Below, one piece after another: positions 11,111 to 21,899 of a stretch of DNA of 64,000 bases. The stretch spans positions 76,072,682 to 76,136,681 of the forward strand of contig NC_086386.1 in the NCBI RefSeq assembly GCF_036588685.1, read 5' to 3'. Both the position numbers and the translations under genes were made by a program. This stretch comes from Mytilus trossulus. Lineage: Eukaryota > Mollusca > Bivalvia > Mytilida > Mytilidae. Each line of letters opens with the position of its first letter. The stretch's first letter is position 1. The notes under the pieces were generated by a model that saw only the letters and a program-made list of their open reading frames with translations, searched no databases and was not told where the DNA came from.

Positions 11111-11862
11111 GTGAAGATTAACCCAACAGGTAAGATGGATGATGAGAACGTGGGATACTTTCACTCGGGAAACCAGATTTTCCCCTCAACCACGGACTTG
11201 CTTGAAACCCTTGAGAAGATGGATGAAAAGATCGGAGAGAAGATTGCACAGTGGACCTCTGAAAAAAGTGACTGGACATCGAAAGCAATTGTAAAATTTC
11301 AAGTCAATATTACCAACGACCGCTGGGTAGGTCACAGTACATTGATTAGCCAGCATGGATCAAATTCAAGAAGGCTGTAATCAATGTGAAAAATAACGAC
11401 GAGGAGTGTTTCAAGTGGGCCATACTTTCGGCCTTGCAGGTAGACCCAAAAAAAAACGGACAGTGTTACACAGAGCTCAATCTGGTAAACCTTAAGGATA
11501 TTAATTAAGTTGAGAAGACCAATTCCACCCTGGCGGTTAATGTATTTAGAATAGATGATAGTGAAGTATACCCGCTGCACATTTCAAACGTTGGTGAACA
11601 GAGGGAGAGAGAACCAAACTTACTGCTGATCGAAGGCTATATGTGCTTGAACCACGTTTATAACAAGGAAGTTCTGGAAACCAACAAAGAGTGTTGCGTC
11701 AACCACAAGGCAGTCATAATCAGAGCTGCCAAAAGAAGGGACATACCAGCTGACTTTTGTCAACAACACCCACCCGATGAGAGTCCCTTTCGTAGTGTAC
11801 GCGGACTTTGAGTGCTTTGATTTACCGATAAGGTTGAAACAAAAAACGATAAGGTTCTGTAG
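11111..11862 (+). pseudogene. Polinton protein-primed DNA polymerase B, N-terminal fragment
   Basis: A 89-codon run begins at 11111 and is followed after a frameshift near 11350 by a segment with CFKWAILSAL (from 11407). A stop lies at about 11506, then further in-frame stretches. The run MRVPFVVYADFECF starts at 11777; its YADFE (11798-11812) matches the Exo I region that opens the exonuclease domain of type-B polymerases. A Cys-, Trp- and Leu-rich segment upstream of a YADFE motif is how Polinton PolB proteins begin. Frameshifts and stops break it at several points, and the sequence ends before any polymerase palm motif, so it is a dead fragment. The family call is from memory of Polinton proteins. 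Confidence 0.75.
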
Positions 11863-12320
11863 CAATACACAGTTAGAAGTTTATAAGTGTCGCATTATGG
11901 CCATGGTGACTTTTTTAAATATGAAAGTTTTTGTACAATGAAATACTTAGTAGATTTTTAGATAATTAAAGAATAATATAGCCTCCTTAGTGGGGTTATA
12001 TGAACATTTAGATTGTTTTAAGCATGTTTTATATGGTATTTATCTGTTTGACAGTCCGTATTTTTTCTATCCGTACCACCCATAGGTCCATAAATTATTG
12101 TAGTGTTTATCAACAAATATTTATCGCTCGACCTTTTCAATTCAATTTATGGAAAAACGAGCAAAAATGCATGTGTGTTTTTTTAACCTTTCGATAGATA
12201 TATGCCTATAATTTCAGGAAAGGTACAACTGTTCAAACCAACGCTTAGGGGCGTTCAAACAAACGCTTACAGGTATTCAACCCTTCACTTAGGAAGGTTC
12301 ACGTCAACGCTTTGAATAAA
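11863..12320. other. Non-coding stretch between Polinton gene remnants
   Basis: This AT-rich stretch has no open frame. A short repeated motif, GTTCAAACCAACGCTTAGG / GTTCAAACAAACGCTTACAGG, occurs at about 12231-12300. It probably marks the deletion that removed the rest of the polymerase gene, but this is inference. Confidence 0.4.
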
Positions 12321-12329
12321 TTAACGTTT

Positions 12330-12843
12330 ATAAAGATTACAGACCCTAAACAGTGTGAGGCGCTCGCCTTGGAGTTGCAAGAGATCAAGCGGAAGATTCA
12401 AGCCAATAACATGCAGCATCGCCTCGAAAAGACCTTGTCGACTATCCAGATATCCTGAACAGTTGGGTCAAAATCTATCTGCTTCCGTGTTCAATCGCTG
12501 TCGATTGCAAAATATCCATGTCACCCTCAAAGGTGAACGCTACTCAGCCGTCGACTTTAATGCCGTTTTTTTCACAAAACAAGGTTGCCAGAGTGTTCAA
12601 GGAGGATGTAGACTCCAGAAAGAAATTCTACAACATTGACACCCTCCTCAGTAACGGTGGTGTCAACCCCTCTGATTTCATTGACATATAGCCGCTGTTT
12701 GTCATCGATGTAAGTCATCAGTCCGAGCGGACATCCAGATTCGAGCGGAATTCGAGCGTTATGTTCCCGCCAACACCGAAGCATTTGCACTTCCAATCTC
12801 CGTAGGAGTCCTATGCCTCCAGTTCGAATCGGTCGGTCAGTAG
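12330..12843 (+). pseudogene. Polinton structural (capsid-type) protein remnant 1
   Basis: Pieces in different frames remain: a Lys/Gln-rich helix from about 12330, VTLKGERYSAVDFNAVFF from about 12519, a run with FIDI followed by a stop near 12688, and then FVIDVSHQSE. The last piece ends VPANTEAFALPISVGVL up to the TAG at 12841-12843. The combination of a D-x-S-x-Q-x-E motif followed by a PANTEAF-like strand is, as I recall, typical of a conserved Polinton structural protein. At least two frameshifts and one internal stop make it non-functional. I am not certain which capsid subunit it represents. Confidence 0.55.
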
Positions 12844-12869
12844 TTGAACGTCGTGTTTTAATAAATAAA

Positions 12870-13366
12870 TGGACACCACTGTTGCAGCAAATCGTCCACA
12901 ACACAGACCAAAAACAAGGGTTTTCCATCCTTGTCTCTGGAAACGACAGTCACATTTGTACTCGGTTCAACCCCCCTCGCCCAACTACAATTTAAGGAAT
13001 TGAACACCAAATTGGGATTTAAGAGACAGCTCTACACATTTGATCGGGCAACACATGTTACAAAGAGGGTGAATACATTGTTAGCATCAGAAGAATCAAC
13101 AGCATCCTGGTGAACAGTGGCATCATCAATAGCAGCTACATACACGGCACCCAACAGTCCACTATCTGAAGCTCCCCCCCCCCCCCCCCCCCCGCAATCG
13201 ATCCTGGGATAAAGATCATTCAAACCCCCCAAAAATATGGTGAACTTACCCGTGATCTTGAGAACCATCAATCGCATGCAGGCATACCTCACCGATCCAG
13301 ACGGCGATCCTCCACAATCTCCGCAGAGAACATTTCACCATCCGCTTCCATCTTCGCGAGGCATGA
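12870..13366 (+). pseudogene. Polinton structural (capsid-type) protein remnant 2
   Basis: Recognisable parts are INSILVNSGIINSSYIHGT (about 13090-13150), then MVNLPVILRTINRMQAYLTD after a run of 20 cytosines, and an HFTIRFHLREA-like end with TGA at 13364-13366. Each lies in a different frame from the next. These short motifs match my recollection of a conserved Polinton virion protein. The poly-C tract and several indels interrupt the frame. A 118-codon ORF on the minus strand here (12572-12928) is a shadow. Confidence 0.6.
13174..13193 (+). repeat. Run of 20 cytosines inside a capsid pseudogene
   Basis: C20 interrupts the second structural remnant. Such a run is unusual in this AT-rich window. 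Its exact length could be affected by sequencing or assembly error. Confidence 0.9.
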
Positions 13367-13394
13367 ATAAATAGTCTATCGAAATACGGTTTGA

Positions 13395-13856
13395 ACTTTA
13401 TAAAAGGTCAATCTAAATATTACAGAGAGCAGACAAAAAAGGTTTCCCGGTCACCATTCGTTTATCACACACAAACCTGCAAGGTGAACACAAGATGTTG
13501 CTTACCCCGCGACTGATTGAAAAGATCACCAAGCTCCTACAAAATGATTCTAGTGGAAAAAAGCACTAACCAATTGAAGAAAAACATTCAAAAAGAAAGT
13601 GGATTCCTATCCATGTTAGCGGAAAGGGCAATGCGAGCCCGTCCTATGTTGGCGAACAAAACTCATGGCAGCATGAGGTGTTGGAGCCCTAAGTTGTCTG
13701 TGTGAAATAGAGATCAACAATGCATTTGGACCTGGATTTTACATCAAAAGGGGTGGTTGTGTGATCTGTGTGAAGGTGCGTGATAAAGGTCTGTATATTT
13801 TCCCTTCAACCTATAGTGACGGTTTGTATTTGAAACTAGGTCATCGATTCTACTAG
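13395..13856 (+). pseudogene. Polinton small Gly-rich virion-type protein (PX-like) remnant
   Basis: Fragments in sequence are VTIRLSHTNLQGEHKMLLTP (from about 13449), LKKNIQKESGFLSMLA (from about 13577) and FGPGFYIKRGGCVICVKV (from about 13729). The last leads into two GLYI/GLYL motifs and a TAG at 13854-13856. A Lys-rich basic N-terminus with repeated GLYL motifs near the end recalls the small basic PX protein of Polintons, which I infer is a DNA-associated virion protein. Two frame changes separate the pieces. The assignment is from family memory only. Confidence 0.6.
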
Positions 13857-13967
13857 GCCTAGGGTTCTGATCTGATCTGATCGGCAGCAAACAGTCCGTT
13901 CAAGAACATTCCACTTTTGATACAATCATTTATGTATATAAAATCTATACTTTGGTTGAATTTAATG

Positions 13968-16900
13968 GAGATTGAACGACCAGGGGGGTCTCACCCTCAT
14001 TAAAGCGGTCTCAAGTAGCTTTTCACTAAATATTTTGAATATCCAACTGGCACTTTGGGCGCTCCGTAAACATACAAGACAGGAAGTCTACCCAAAATCC
14101 TTTTAGTCACATGTGTATCTACCTATTGACTAAATATCTGCATAATATTAGATAGATTGAGCAATTAGGGGGCTCTCACCATTGCCCTGTGCCCTTTGTC
14201 CTAAAATTTTGATAATTTTTAGCTGAAAAGTGACAATACAAGCCCTCCATAGATATCGAATATGACATTATTCTTGGCAATCCTTCTGACACAACCTTCA
14301 TATATACAGAGTCTATGATTTTCTTAAATTTTGTGGACATTGAAAGACCAGGGGGTTCTCACCCTCATTTAAGCGGTCTCAGGTAGCTTTTCACTATATA
14401 TTTTGAATATTCAACTGGCACTTTTGGCGCTCCGTAAACATAAAAGACAGGAAGTCTACCCAAATTCCTTTTAGTCAAGTGTGTAACTACCTATTGACTA
14501 AATGTCTGCATAATATTAGAAAGATTGAGCAATTAGGGGGCTCTCCCCATTGCCCAGTGCCCTTTGTCCTAAAATTTTGATAATTTTTAGCTGAAAAGTG
14601 ACAATACAAGCCCTCCATAGATATCGAATATGACATTATTCTTGGCAATCCTTCTGACACAACCTTCATATATACAGTGTCTATGATTTTCTTAAATTTT
14701 GTGGACATTGAAAGACCAGGGGGGTCTCACCCTCATTTAAGCGGTCTCAGGTAGCTTTTCACTATATATTTTGAATATCCAACTGGCACTTTGGGCGCTC
14801 CGTAAACATAAAAGACAGAAAGTCTACCCGAATTCCTTTAGTCACGTGTGTATCTACATATTGACTAAATGTCTGCATAATATTAGAAAGATTGAGCAAT
14901 TAGGGGGCTCTCACCATAGCCCTGTGCCCTTTGTCCTTAAATTTTGAAATTTTTTTAGCTGAAAAGTGACAATACAACCCCTCCATAGATATCGAATATG
15001 ACATTATTCTGGGCAATCCTTCTGATACAACCTTTATATATACAGAGTCTATGATTTACTTAAATTTTGTGGACATTGAAAGACCAGGGAGGTCTCACCC
15101 TCATTTAAGAGGTCTCAGGTAGCTTTTCACTATATATTTTGAATATCCAACTGGCACTTTGGGCGCTCCGTAAACATAAAAGACAGAAAGTCTACCCGAA
15201 TTTCTTTTAGTCACGTGTGTATCTTCATATTGACTAAATGTCTGCATCATATTAGAAAGATTGAGCAATTGAGGGGCTCTCACCATTGCCCAGTGCCCTT
15301 TGTCCTAAAATTTTGATAATTTTTAGCTGAAAAGTGACAATACAAGCCATCCATAGATATCGAATATGACATTATTCTTGGCAATCCTTCTGACACAACC
15401 TTCATATATACAGTGTCTATGATTTTCTTAAATTTTGTGGACATTGAAAGACCAGGGGGGTCTCACCCTCATTTAAGCGGTCTCAGGTAGCTTTTCACTA
15501 TATATTTTGAATATCCAACTGGCACTTTGGGCGCTCCGTAAACATAAAAGACAGAAAGTCTACCCAAATTCCTTTAAGTCACGTGTGTATCTTCCTATTG
15601 ACTAAATGTCTGCATAATATTAGAAAGATTGAGCAATTAGGGGGCTTTCACCATTGCCCTGTGCCCTTTGTCCTAAAATTTTGATTTTTTTTAGCTGAAA
15701 AGTGACAATACAACCTTTCCATAGATATCGAATATGACATTATTCTGGGCAATCCTTCTGATACAACCTTTATATATACAGAGTCTATGATTTACTAAAA
15801 TTATGTGGACATTGAAAGACCAGGGAGGTCTCACCCTCATTTAAGCGGTCTCGGGTAGCTTTTAGCTATATATATTTGAATATCCAACTGGCACTTTGGG
15901 CGCTCCGTAAACATAAAAGACAGGAAGTCTACCCAAATTCCTTTTAGTCACGTGTGTATCTACCTATTGACTAAATGTCTGCATAATATTAGAAAGATTG
16001 AGCAATTAGGGGGCTCTCACCATTGCCCAGTGCCCTTTGTCCTAAAATTTTGATAATCTTTAGCTGAAAAGTGACAATACAAGCCCTCCATAGATATCGA
16101 ATATGACATTATTCTTGACAATCCTTCTGACACAACCTTCATATATACAGAGTCTATGATTTTCTTAAATTTTGTGGACATTGAAAGACCAGGGGGGTCT
16201 CATTCTCATTTAAGAGGTCTCAGGTAGCTTTTCACTATATATTTTGAATATCCAACTGGCACTTTGGGCGCTCCGTAAACATAAAAGACAGGAAGTCTAC
16301 CCAAATTCCTTTTAGTCACGTGTGTATCTACCTATTGACTACATGTCTGCATAATATTAGAAAGATTGAGCAATAAGGGGGCTCTCACCATTGCCCTGTG
16401 CCCTTTGTCCTAAAATTTTGATAATTTTTAGCTGAAAAGTGATAATACAAGCCCTCCATAGATATCGAATATGACATTATTCTTGGCAATCCTTCTCATA
16501 CAACCTTCATATATACAGAGTCTATGATTTTCTTGAATTTTGTGGACATTGAAAGACCAGGGGGGTCTCACCCTCATTTAAGCGGTCTCAGGTAGCTTTT
16601 CACTATATATTTTGAATATCCAACTGGCACTTTGGGCGCTCCGTAAACATAAAAGACAGGAAGTCTACCCAAATTCCTTTGAATCACGTGTGTATCTACC
16701 TATTGACTGAATGTCTGCAAAATATTAGACAGATTGAGCAATTAGGGGGCTCTCACCATTGCCCTGTACTCTTTGTCCTAAAACTTTGATAATTTTTAGC
16801 TGAAAAGTGACAATACAAGCCCTCCATAGATATCGAATATGACATTATTCTTGGCAATCCTTCTGATACAACCTTTATATATACAGAGTCTATGATTTTC

Positions 16901-16975
16901 TTAAATTTTGTGGACATTGAAAGACCAGGGGGGTCTCACCCTCATTTAAGCGGTCTCAGGTAGCTTTTCACTGTA
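13968..16975 (+). repeat. 368-bp tandem satellite, about eight units
   Basis: The landmark GACCAGGG recurs at about 13978, 14346, 14715, 15082, 15450, 15818, 16187, 16555 and 16923. The spacing is therefore 367-369 bp. Other landmarks in each unit are TGGCACTTTGGGCGCTCCGT and CCTTTGTCCTAAAATTTTGA. Units differ by scattered substitutions and one- or two-base indels. The first unit is the most diverged, as expected at an array edge. Confidence 0.95.
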
Positions 16976-17324
16976 TATTTCTTTTATGGGCTTTCCATAA
17001 ATATTTCTATTTATAATCCTAATTGTTTTCTAGAGTAATCGGTTTTTGTTTTTGTTTTTAAGAAAAATCCTGTGTAAAAGTACTGTACCTCTTTGATTTT
17101 TTTTTATTGACAACAATCTATATTACATTTAGACAAATATGCAAATTAGAAAAGGGTTTATATTCGAGAACAACGAGAATTTGCGACAGCTTGAAGAGGT
17201 CATGAAACTATTTCCTACGTGTCTTATCAGTTCTTTTTACTATAAAAATCATCATGCTTTTAATGTTATTAAGTATTATTCTTTTTTTATTTTCAACTTA
17301 ATTTTGAATATCCAACCGACTGCT

Positions 17325-17375
17325 AGCAGCCGGTTGGATATTGAATATCGAATATCGAATAACGAACCGGCTGCT
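17325..17375 (-). repeat. Hairpin in right TIR
   Basis: AGCAGCCGGTT at 17325-17335 pairs with AACCGGCTGCT at 17365-17375, mirroring the hairpin at 9493-9543. A third partial copy, AACCGACTGCT, lies just before it at about 17314, so the stem motif itself is locally repeated. Confidence 0.85.
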
Positions 17376-17740
17376 AACTTCACACACATTCAGCACGAGG
17401 TGTTTTGGAATTTACAGATTGCTTAGAACTTTTTGTGAAAAAATAAACCCCAGCACATTATAGAAAATCAAGTGAGTAATTTATGTTTCAAATTTTATAA
17501 CAAAAATCTCTTTATTAAAGGCTGTGGATTTTCTATAAAAATCTTGATTTATTTGCCACAAAGTCCCCTTTTTCCCTCAAAAGCAATGAAACAGTATAAA
17601 AAAATACTTTGTTTCAAGTTTCCCCTTGGAATATGTACTAATTGGCCTATCTCTATTATTCATTATATCTGTAGTTTTGATACAATTGAGGTTTGAAAAA
17701 TTCGTACAAAAATGGCAACAGAAGGGTACATAAACCTTAA

Positions 17741-20040
17741 ACACTATATGTTTAAGTCGTTTGAGTTTCTCCCTTATTACGTGAAACAGGATAATGATAC
17801 GTGAAATATGGGGAATCGATTACTATACCGGTATGCCTGTCGGACAGGGGTCACATATGTCTTGTGTCTTATTTCATTGAAAAGTTAAAATTACATGACA
17901 ATGCCGAAGGTCTACTATATTTTGAAAAATTGAGGCGTACATGTCTGTCCAGCAGTTTTTAGGCAGTTAAGCTGCCTTATGCGAGCACCCTGGGATTGGG
18001 TTCCCCCCTGGGATTTTTTTGAAAAAGTGCCATTGCTCTGATTTGGCAGGTCTGGTAGTTTCTTTATAACTAATTAGACATTTTTTCCCACTTTTTGTTA
18101 TACAAAACTATAAATATAAGTACGATTACCTTAAATGATCGTCGATTTTCCCAAAAAAATTGATGAACCCCATTTGAATAAGTGCTAATTAAAAAGTTAA
18201 GCATAGCTTTTTATCGTCTGTGCTTTTGAGGAAGAAGTAAGTGAACTATTTTAAGAATAATTTCATCGCCGAAAATGTTTGTAATGAAGGCATTAAAATT
18301 TGCTAAATGGCATGAATGGCGCATGGATATTATTTTGCATCCTACTAAAGGTAAATATTTAAAAGCATTGACTTACTTCCTCTCTGTATAAGTCTTAGAT
18401 TTGTAAGAATACTTGATTATTTTATTTCTACATTGTATGAATATATGTACTTTATTTAATTATTTAATGCAAGCTGATGTCATTATTTGTCATCGTGTCT
18501 CTCCGTACATGCTATATGTATCGTGTAAACCCCCAAACATTATATATACTCGATCAGGGCCGTTGCAATTTCAATGGGGACCTCATTTGAATACGTATTT
18601 ATAGATTTTGTCGATGTCAATTAAGGTCATTTCATGATGATTTCCTTCATCGTCTTTTAGTTTAAAGTAAAATCACAAAAATACTGAACTTAGAGGAAAA
18701 TCTAAAGTTGACATTGTTAATTAATTGCTTTAGACACAAACCTGTAAACTCATTCATGTAAGACGATACACCTGTACAATGTGACCTTTCACCTGGAAAT
18801 ATAGTTTCGTATACATAATTCCACTTCTTTCAGGTTTACACTTTCATTATTAATGGTTACAATTTAAAATTTAAAAATGTTAGGTCTTGATTTATTTAAG
18901 TCGATAAGTTAAGAGTTAAACACAAAAAGTCGGATACGAAAATTTTTGATAATTTAATCACAAATATTCAAAATGGCGCATCGTGGTTTTCTTGTACACA
19001 AGTGAATAACATTAAACGAAATCGATCTTGGGAAGATTTCACTAGGTTTTATCTTGACCAAAATGGTTTCACCATTGAAGGGTTTATCTTTTATTTATAT
19101 TCAGGATTCAGGTACACTGTTAAGATACAATGACACAAATTTTACCAAATCCAAAACGAAGCGGACATTCGACCAAAGGCTGGTTTTTATGCAAATTACT
19201 AAGTCAACACTGTTAGATTGTTTATTTTATCTAAAAATAATAACAAAGAGTAGTGAAGAATACTTTTATTTCTAAAAAATACAAAGAGTTGTCAAGAAAA
19301 AATTATAACATTGACAACACATGATGTTTCTGTTTACTTGGCCAAACCTCAGAAAAAAAATGTCATGAAATCCTATAGTACTGCAAAGTCCGCACCCCAT
19401 CCATCAATTTCATTTCCAGGGTGAAAAACCGCGGACTATACACCCCTTTCTACGTTATGTACAACATAAACAAACGACAGCTACCGAATTACAGGCTCCT
19501 GACAAAGGAACATACATAAATAATGTAGGTATATCTCATTACCAGAATATTTAGCCCACCCCCTTTGTCATGGTCTATTGCTTAAGTTTTTGATTAGGTC
19601 AGTTATTGAGGAACCACTAGTGAATGGTCAATGATATTTGGTGTGCAATTGGATAAACTTTGTCACTTTTAATTTCTTGGCTCACACCGAACCACAAGCT
19701 ATATTAAAAGGGCCCAGAAATTACTAGTGTAAAACCATTCAAACTAGAAAACGAAAGGTTTTTTCAAAAGGGACAACTTATGAAAGGTCAATGGTATTTG
19801 GTTAGCAGTTGTATATTCCTCCATGCAGCTTGAAACTATTAACAAAACCTACATGTATGCTGCATATTAAGCTTTAAAAGACCAGGAATTACAAACATAA
19901 CTTTTGAAAGTGGCGGGATTGGATAGTGAAAGTTTTAGGATACAAACATAATTTAATACTTGAGAAATAGGCAAGATAATATTTTCACCAATTTTTCAAC
20001 AATATTCGTCTTAATTTCTGCCAAGTTTGCCTCCGCTTTT
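17741..20040. other. Gene-free stretch right of the Polinton relic
   Basis: No ORF here has domain or splice support. Repeat pieces occur at about 19455-19545 (CATAAACAAACGACAGC, CAGGCTCCTGAC) and 19680-19755 (GGCTCACACCGAACCACAAGC). Both belong to the short-repeat family seen at 29037. The remainder is unremarkable AT-rich DNA. Confidence 0.5.
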
Positions 20041-21899
20041 TTAGCTCACCTGGCCTAAAAGGCCATGTGAGCTTTTCTCATCACTTGGCGTCCGTCGTCG
20101 TCGTCGTCGTCTGTCGTCGTTAACAATTTTTCAAACATCTTCTCCTCTGAAAGTACTGAATGGATTTGGATGAAACTTAGCATGATTGTTCCTTAGAGTA
20201 TCCTGCACAAAATGTGTGCTTCGATTGTTTATCCGTCAAAAAACATGGCCGCCGTTACTTAAAATAGAACATAGGGGTCAAATGCAGTTTTTGGCTTATA
20301 TCTCAAAAACGAAAGCATTTAGAGCAAATCTGACATGGGGTAAAAATATTCATTAGCTCAAGATCTATCAGATCTGAAATTTTCAGAATGAATCAAACAA
20401 ACCATTGTTGGGTTGCTGCCACTTAATTGGTAATTTTAATGAAATTTTGCAGTTTTTGGTCATTATCTAGAATATTATTATAGATAAAGATAAACTGTAA
20501 ACAGCAAAAATGATCAGCAAAGTAAGATCTACAAATAAGTCAATATGATCAAAATCGTCAATTGACCCCTAAAGGGGTTATTGTCCTTTAATGACAATTT
20601 TTCACAATTTGTTCATCATATTTGCTAACTTTAAAAAATCTTCTCCTCTGAAACTACTTAATGGATTTGGATGAAACCTAGCATGATTGTTCCTTAGATA
20701 ATCCTCCACAAAGTGTGTGCTTCGATTTTTGATCCGTCAAAACACATGGCCGCCGTTACTTAAAATAGAACATAGGGGTCAAATGCAGTTTTTGGCTTAT
20801 ATCTCAAAAACCAAAGCATTAAGAGCAAATCGTACAGGGGTAAAAATGTTCATTAGGTCAAGATCTATAAGCCCTGAAATTTTCAGATGAATCAAACAAA
20901 CCATTGTTGGGTTGCTGCCACTTAATTGGTAATTTCATGGAAATTTTGCAGTTTTTGGTCATTATCTTGAATATTATTATAGATAAAGATAAACTGTAAA
21001 CAGCAAAAATGATCAGCAAAGTAAGATCTACAAATAGGTTAATATGACCAAAATTGTCAACTGACAATTTTTCACAATTTGTTCATCATATTTGCTAACT
21101 TTAAAAAATCTTCTCTTCTGAAACTACTGAATGGATTTGGATGAAACTTAGCATGATTGTTCCTTAGATTATCCTGCGCAAAGTGTGTGCTTCGATTTTT
21201 TATTCATAAAAAAACATGGCCGCCGTTACTTAAAATAGAACATAGGGTTAAAATGCAGTTTTTGGCTTATATCTCAAAAATAAAAGCATTTAGAGGAAAT
21301 CTGAGATGGGGTAAAAATGTTCATTAGGTCAATATCTATCAGCCCTGAAATTTTCAGATGAATCAAACAACCCATTGTTAGGTTGCTGCCACTTAATTGG
21401 TAATTTTAAGGAAATTTTGCAGTTTTTGGTCATTATCTTGAATATTATTATAGATACAGATAAACTGTAAATAGCAAAAATGTTAAGCAAAGTAAGATCT
21501 ACAAATAAGTCAATTTGACCAAAATTGTCAATTGACCTCTCAAGGAGTTATTGCCCTTTAAAGACTTTTTTCACAATTTGTTCATCATGTTGACTTACTT
21601 TAAAAAATCTTCTCCTTTGAAACTGCTGTATCAATTTCAGCCAAACTTAGGGTAAATGAGTTTCAGAGTTTCAGAGTATCTAGTATAAATTTTATATTTC
21701 ATTTCCTTGTATGTCAAGAAACATAGCTCCTATGGCTAAAATAGAACATAGGAGAAAATTTTTTTTTTTTTGCTTTTGAAGAAAATAGGACGATTCAAAG
21801 AATATTTAAATAAATTGAAAAGCCAAAATAATCATTGAGGAGAGATTAAACCAAAAAAATTCAGGTGAGCGATTCAGGCTCTTGAGAGCCTCTTGTTTT
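20041..21899 (+). mobile_element. Dispersed element with internal ~500-bp tandem units and terminal hairpins
   Basis: The 5' end is AGCTCACCTGGCCTAAAAGG forming a GGCC..GGCC hairpin, followed by a GTCGTC microsatellite. The 3' end is CAGGTGAGC..GGCTCTTGAGAGCC. The two ends share an inverted AGCTCACCTG/CAGGTGAGC. Internally the block CTCCTCTGAAA recurs at about 20142, 20643, 21113 and 21612, so diverged units of about 470-500 bp are arrayed. It is the longer relative of 1-1244. It contains no protein-coding frame. The class is uncertain; the terminal hairpins would suit a non-autonomous Helitron-like element. Confidence 0.75.

Larger units (their letters stand above)
9070..17740. mobile_element. 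Decayed Polinton/Maverick element with long terminal inverted repeats
   Basis: Long inverted repeats bracket 3.5 kb of interior. The outer boundaries are TTAAGGTTTATGTACCC at 9070 and its reverse complement ending at 17740. The interior still shows fragments of a Polinton-type protein-primed DNA polymerase B, two structural (capsid-type) genes and a small Gly-rich virion-type protein, all broken by stops and frameshifts. Intact Polintons are about 15-20 kb and also carry integrase, ATPase and protease genes. I found none of these, so the element is internally deleted and immobile. The sequences just outside (AACTGG and ACACTA) do not match, so no 6-bp target duplication is visible and the exact ends may be eroded. 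Confidence 0.8.
13918..17740 (-). repeat. Right terminal inverted repeat of the Polinton relic, expanded
   Basis: The inverted counterpart of 9070-10385, but 3.8 kb instead of 1.3 kb. The outer part (about 16975-17740) pairs with 9070-9890, including the hairpin and the outer end. The inner part has been lengthened by the 368-bp tandem array. ORFs such as 17139-17426 and 17472-17696 fall inside it and have no independent support. Confidence 0.85.

Noticed and set aside
12572..12928. 118-codon ORF on the minus strand
   Set aside because: It lies opposite recognisable plus-strand Polinton capsid-type remnants.
13968..16975. Regular repeats considered as a CRISPR-like array
   Set aside because: Units are 368 bp, contiguous, without short repeats and unique spacers; this is a satellite in a eukaryotic genome.
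17139..17696. 95- and 74-codon ORFs
   Set aside because: Both lie in the right terminal inverted repeat of the Polinton relic and mirror non-coding sequence at 9070-9720.
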